Source: Amorphus sp040750475 (GTDB taxonomy: Bacteria > Pseudomonadota > Alphaproteobacteria > Rhizobiales > Amorphaceae). From it: 64,000 nt of DNA. Positions 60,829-64,000 of the stretch are shown one piece after another. Both the position numbers and the translations under genes were made by a program. The notes under the pieces were generated by a model, which had not been told where the DNA came from, did no database searches, and saw only the letters and a program-made list of their open reading frames with translations. Location of the stretch: NCBI RefSeq assembly GCF_040750475.1, contig NZ_JABJVY010000015.1, positions 62,001 to 126,000 of the forward strand. The letters are read 5' to 3'. Each line of letters starts with the position of its first letter. The first letter of the stretch is position 1.

Positions 60829-61710
60829 ATGGCGAAGATCGGCTTCATCGGCCTTGGCCGGATTGGCGAGACCATGGCCGTGCGCCTGCTGAACGCGGGC
60901 CACGCCATCGTCGGCTACGACTTCCGCGAAGGCGTCGGAACCGGTGTCACCGAAGCGGGCGGACGGCTGGCGGGATCGCTGATCGAGCTTTCCGGCGAGG
61001 CCGAAATCATCGTCACGCTGCTTACCGATCCGGGAGCCGTGCGGGCGACCTATCTCGGTGGGGATGGGATCATCGCCCTATCGCGGCCGGGGACGCTCCT
61101 GATCGACTGCTCGACCACGGATGTCGAAACCGCTCGCGCCGTCGCCACCGAGGCCGACGAAGCCGGGCTTCTCATGGTGGATGCGCCCGCAACGGCCGGA
61201 TCGAGGTCAGCGGAGGCCGAAGCCCTGAGCGTGCTTGTCGGTGGATCGGATGAGGCGGTCGCGGCGGCGAAGCCGATCCTGGAGGCCGTCAGCGACAGCC
61301 TGGTGCATGTTGGCCCCTCCGGATCGGGTCAGGCGGCGACGATCTGCACCAATCTTGTGCTCGGCGTTTCGATGATCGCGGTTTCGGAGGCCGGCAATCT
61401 TGCCGATGCGCTGGGTCTCGACCGCCAAGCTTACATGACGGCGCTCTCGGCGGCGTCGATGTCACACGCCGCGCTTGCACGGCGCTGGCCGGAACCCGGC
61501 CACGTGGACGGCCGCACTAACCTATCCGGCGCGACGATGTTGACCGACTTGAACCTGGTCCAGGATGCCGCCCGCAAAACCGGCACGGCAACGCCGCTTT
61601 CGGCCGGGGCGCAGCAGCTCTACACGCTGTTCTCCGCCGCGGGGCTTGGCGAGCGCGATTTCTCGCAAATCGTCGCCTTCCTGCGTGGGCGCGACAGCGA
61701 TGCAGAGTAG
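60829..61710 (+). CDS. NAD(P)-dependent 3-hydroxyisobutyrate dehydrogenase-like oxidoreductase
   Basis: A 293-residue beta-hydroxyacid dehydrogenase. N-terminal GFIGLGRIGETMAVRLLNAGH binds NAD(P) (core GLGRIG). The substrate segment DAPATAGSRSAEAEALSVLVGG and the catalytic region GSGQAATICTN replace the usual Lys of the GxGxxxKxxxN motif with Thr or Cys, so activity may be altered. Start ATG 60829 follows GGGGAGGG. Substrate unknown; glyoxylate/succinic semialdehyde reductases belong to the same family. Confidence 0.85.
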   Translation: MAKIGFIGLGRIGETMAVRLLNAGHAIVGYDFREGVGTGVTEAGGRLAGSLIELSGEAEIIVTLLTDPGAVRATYLGGDGIIALSRPGTLLIDCSTTDVETARAVATEADEAGLLMVDAPATAGSRSAEAEALSVLVGGSDEAVAAAKPILEAVSDSLVHVGPSGSGQAATICTNLVLGVSMIAVSEAGNLADALGLDRQAYMTALSAASMSHAALARRWPEPGHVDGRTNLSGATMLTDLNLVQDAARKTGTATPLSAGAQQLYTLFSAAGLGERDFSQIVAFLRGRDSDAE

Positions 61711-61718
61711 CGGCTGCG

Positions 61719-62270
61719 CTACTGATAGTCCTCCGGCCGGACCGGGCCATAGAACTCCTCAACCGCATAGTGCTTGCCGTCTTCGGTCTCCGCGAGGCCG
61801 AAGCCGTAGCGGGTGACATCCGGCTTCAGGATATTGTGACGGTGTTCGGGGCTGCCCATCCACTGCTCGTGAAGCTGCCGCACGGAGGCGCTGTCGGCGG
61901 GAATCGCGCAGCGGAAGCAGCGGGCAATATTTTCCGCGAAGTGGCCGATCGGCGCACCACCGGCACGGCCGTAGCGTTCGGCCGGTCCGCCGGTCAGAAG
62001 CGACGTGTGAGAATAATAATTCCGACGCCGCATGTCTTCTGCGTGGGCCTGGGCGGCCTTATTGAGTGCGGGGTCGAAGGTGAGAGGGGGCAAGCCCTCC
62101 TGCGCCCGGGCGGCGTTCACAAGGCCGAGGCTCTGGGCTCTAAGCGCTGGAAGATCGGCACGATTGACGAAATCGACCGAGCCACAGCCGGCGGCCAAAG
62201 CCGCCAGCCCAACGGCCAAGAGAAGACGCGCACGCGCGCGGAAATAGCCGGGAATCGACGCTCGAATCAT
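61719..62270 (-). CDS. CAP-domain (SCP-like) lipoprotein
   Basis: A 183-residue protein with a lipoprotein signal (ALAAGCGS, Cys near residue 29) and a CAP domain: LVNAARAQEGLPPLTFDPALN, AQAHAEDM, GHFAENIARC and SPEHRHNILKP, with the His-Glu-Glu-His cavity residues present. Bacterial CAP proteins are secreted and of unknown function. The start at 62270 places the lipobox correctly; an upstream ATG at 62315 is in frame. Confidence 0.88.
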   Translation of the reverse strand: MIRASIPGYFRARARLLLAVGLAALAAGCGSVDFVNRADLPALRAQSLGLVNAARAQEGLPPLTFDPALNKAAQAHAEDMRRRNYYSHTSLLTGGPAERYGRAGGAPIGHFAENIARCFRCAIPADSASVRQLHEQWMGSPEHRHNILKPDVTRYGFGLAETEDGKHYAVEEFYGPVRPEDYQ

Positions 62271-62440
62271 GGGGCGACAGGACCCGAGAAACCACGTCCG
62301 CGCAAGGGGAGACAAGCGCCTTCGCTTAGCGCATGTCCCATTCGAAGATCGTCGATTTGAACGAAGAGGACTTGCTCAACCTATTGAATCTGAAGCGATT
62401 TCCTACCGCTCCAGATGTTTCGATCTGAGCGGAGAAGAGT

Positions 62441-63142
62441 CTAGCGTTGCGTGACGCTCACCGGATCGGACGTGAGCCGCAGGCGCTTTGTCTCAAGGAC
62501 GAAGATGACGTCGTCGCCGCCCTCGGCCCAGGACGGGATCGTAAGCGTCGCCTCCAGGCGACCGTCGCTGGTGGTCGTGGCCTCATCGATCACGTTGTAC
62601 TCAGCCTCGGGCGGCCCGGCGGCAATTTCGACCAGAGTGTTACCAGGCAAGCCGGCAGCCGTAAGAGTGACGGTCCCGTTCGGTCCGACGGTCTTCGGCT
62701 CAATCGTCATGCCGGGACCCGTTGCAGCCGGGGCTTCGGCCCCCGGCAGCCCGACCCGTGCCCCGAACGACTGGAGGTCGCTCTTCAGCTCCGGGTTCTG
62801 GTCGAGATAGTCCGACACCGACTCACCTGCGCGTTCCGCGGCTCCCTGGATCTCTTGTCCGGCACGGTCGAGCGCGCCGCGGGCGCGGTCCATCCAGCCG
62901 CCGAGCGCACCGGGAAGCTGAACCACGGTGCCCGGCGTGGCCGTCTCGGCGGTGATGCCTGGGTTGGCATCGTTGATTTCCGCCACCGTGACATCGCAGC
63001 GCGCCGCAAGATCCGCCAACGTCTCTCCGGTGCGCACTGTCGCTTCCGATCCGCACGCCGACTGGGCGTTGGAAGGGCCGGTCGTCGGGAGAAGCAGCAG
63101 GCCGGCAAGGCCGGCGGCAGCTAGGGTCTTGGCGTGCATCAT
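62441..63142 (-). CDS. Secreted LysM-domain protein
   Basis: A 233-residue protein with a signal peptide (cleavage near SNAQS, residues 24-28), a LysM domain (residues 33-78, RTGETLADLAARCDVTVAEI), an Ala/Glu-rich helical region (85-130) and a C-terminal Ig-like beta domain (about 145-230). It likely binds peptidoglycan in the periplasm. The gene pair with the small hydrophilic protein upstream is co-directional. Confidence 0.85.
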   Translation of the reverse strand: MMHAKTLAAAGLAGLLLLPTTGPSNAQSACGSEATVRTGETLADLAARCDVTVAEINDANPGITAETATPGTVVQLPGALGGWMDRARGALDRAGQEIQGAAERAGESVSDYLDQNPELKSDLQSFGARVGLPGAEAPAATGPGMTIEPKTVGPNGTVTLTAAGLPGNTLVEIAAGPPEAEYNVIDEATTTSDGRLEATLTIPSWAEGGDDVIFVLETKRLRLTSDPVSVTQR

Positions 63143-63205
63143 TTCGCATTCCCTTTATTTCGTCAGGTCTTTGCAGGTGGTCGCTGTCACGCCGGCCTCC
63201 AAGAC

Positions 63206-63418
63206 CTATTTGTTGCGACGGCCGATACGGTCGGGATCGACCTTGCCCATCCTGTTCGGATCATTCTCCACGTCGCCTTCGAAGGTGTTCTCCCCCTCGA
63301 TGTCTTCCGGGTCGGCCTTGCCGATATCGGCCCCTTTGGAACGGCCGATACCCGGATCATAGTTGAGATCGCGATCGGCGGGTGTCGGCCGTTTGGGATG
63401 CTTGGAGTGTCCACTCAT
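63206..63418 (-). CDS. Small hydrophilic, disordered protein
   Basis: A 70-residue, Asp/Lys/Arg-rich protein starting at ATG 63418. It contains repeated DP-R-G words (NDPNRMG and VDPDRIG). No fold or family is recognised; it looks intrinsically disordered. It sits 63 bases upstream of the LysM gene on the same strand and may be co-transcribed. Confidence 0.6.
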   Translation of the reverse strand: MSGHSKHPKRPTPADRDLNYDPGIGRSKGADIGKADPEDIEGENTFEGDVENDPNRMGKVDPDRIGRRNK

Positions 63419-63770
63419 TGGGCCTGTCCTTACGGCTTGGAGGTGAAGGGTTTGCGACCCGGCAAACGGTGGTGCCCCCGCCACGGTTCCGCGCAGGCCC
63501 ACCTCGGGTGGAGCGGGCGAAGGAGGTTGGCGCGGCTTAAAACGTGGTTTGAATTCTCGCCCCAAGCCGCTGGCCCGCTTTCGTTTTCAGCGAGGATTGA
63601 GCTTCTGATTCAGCTGCCGTCGCGCCGATCCTGAGGCATTGGAGCAACACCCAGGCGATTCACTCCTGATTCACGGTGTCTCTTAAGCGGGCCTTTAACG
63701 CCTCGGGCCAGGGTGCTCCCAAGGCACGCACGAAAGAACAACGCGGTGCGGCCGATCAGGAGGCTCAACA
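63419..63770. other. Intergenic region before the ldtR-like gene
   Basis: About 350 bases between divergent genes with no supportable ORF. GATTCA words at 63606, 63658 and 63671 are the only repeat noticed. The promoters of both directions must lie here, but none is clear. Confidence 0.5.
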
Positions 63771-64000
63771 ATGACCATGCACATCGGTGCGCCGGCGCGC
63801 CCGGCCGCGCTTTCGGCGGAAGACATGAAGCCGGTCTATCTGGATGCGGTGAAGCTGGTGGAGCGCGTTCATCGGCGGTTTCTCGACGTGGTGAAAGACG
63901 AGCTCGACCGGCTCGGCCGCACCGACGTCTCCAACGTCCAAGCGGTGCTGATCTTCTATATCGGCGACAGCGCGGTGACGGCGAGCGAGCTGAAGACGCG
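63771..64000 (+). CDS. MarR-family regulator (LdtR-like), N-terminal part
   Basis: The gene is cut by the right edge; 76 complete codons are visible. AGGAGG lies seven bases before ATG 63771. The sequence MKPVYLDAVKLVERVHRRFLDV followed by LGRTDVSNVQAVLIFYIGDS matches the conserved start of rhizobial LdtR/MarR regulators, which in relatives control an L,D-transpeptidase and osmotic tolerance. An L,D-transpeptidase gene lies 11.6 kb upstream in this window. Confidence 0.85.
   Translation, partial: MTMHIGAPARPAALSAEDMKPVYLDAVKLVERVHRRFLDVVKDELDRLGRTDVSNVQAVLIFYIGDSAVTASELKT

Noticed and set aside
1..64000. tRNA or rRNA genes, insertion sequences, integrases and attachment sites
   Set aside because: I looked for tRNA-like cloverleafs, transposase motifs and long terminal repeats and saw none. 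A dedicated tRNAscan or IS search could still find something I missed.

Overview
The window is GC-rich DNA that reads as an alphaproteobacterial chromosome, most likely Hyphomicrobiales (Rhizobiales). This is inferred from gene content and order: a metal-ligand-type hemB without a cysteine zinc site, a DUF6163-like membrane gene, a bpt-type arginyl/leucyl-transferase, an RDD gene, an anabolic/catabolic threonine ammonia-lyase and an LdtR-like MarR regulator lie together at the right end. No phage, insertion sequence, CRISPR array, rRNA or tRNA is visible.

Left part (1-25.5 kb). First comes an aromatic-catabolism operon (fumarylacetoacetase-type hydrolase, exported protein, MBL-fold protein, MhpA-like flavin monooxygenase, DUF2783). 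It is followed by a type I secretion locus (ABC exporter, HlyD-type adaptor) whose evident cargo is a very large multidomain GH5 cellulase with two CBM2 modules and two Calx-beta modules. The second Calx-beta module is interrupted by the whole GH5 catalytic domain. Then come an E. coli-class pyrB, an RND efflux operon with a tandem palindromic repeat upstream, a dsbB operon with a 51-residue DUF5993-like partner, a hemerythrin gene broken by one in-frame TGA, a phoA-type alkaline phosphatase with a candidate Pho box, and a metal/redox export cluster (CPFC protein, LolD-like ATPase, FtsX-like permease, PCuAC-like protein, TlpA-like thioredoxin, paired YraQ-type permeases).

Middle part (25.6-47.4 kb) is an accessory catabolic region. 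A LysR regulator faces a DadA-like oxidase followed by a complete tripartite tricarboxylate transporter. A complete TRAP transporter follows. Convergent to it is a tightly overlapped operon: flavodoxin, glutamine-synthetase-like ligase, CHM isomerase-like protein, ureidoglycolate-lyase-like protein, hydantoinase A and B. Divergent from the flavodoxin are a stand-alone Rieske protein, a ring-hydroxylating oxygenase that has lost its own Rieske cluster site, an unrecognised protein, and an opposing IclR regulator. A GntR-SoxB-like-SoxA-like operon closes the region. My main hypothesis is that the ligase, split oxygenase, flavodoxin and ATP-dependent hydrolase form a pathway for an imported amine or N-heterocyclic acid, analogous in logic to gamma-glutamyl-anilide oxidation. 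The substrate cannot be read from the sequence.

Right part (47.5-64 kb) is more ordinary: a TIGR02444 protein, a PadR regulator with a palindrome, a two-gene PQQ dehydrogenase (separate membrane anchor plus periplasmic propeller), an L,D-transpeptidase divergent from a LysR regulator across a perfect 10-bp inverted repeat, small membrane proteins, bpt, an SLC13 transporter, RDD, threonine ammonia-lyase, hemB, a DUF6163-like protein, a 3-hydroxyisobutyrate-dehydrogenase-like enzyme, two secreted envelope proteins (CAP and LysM), and the start of an ldtR-like gene cut by the window end.
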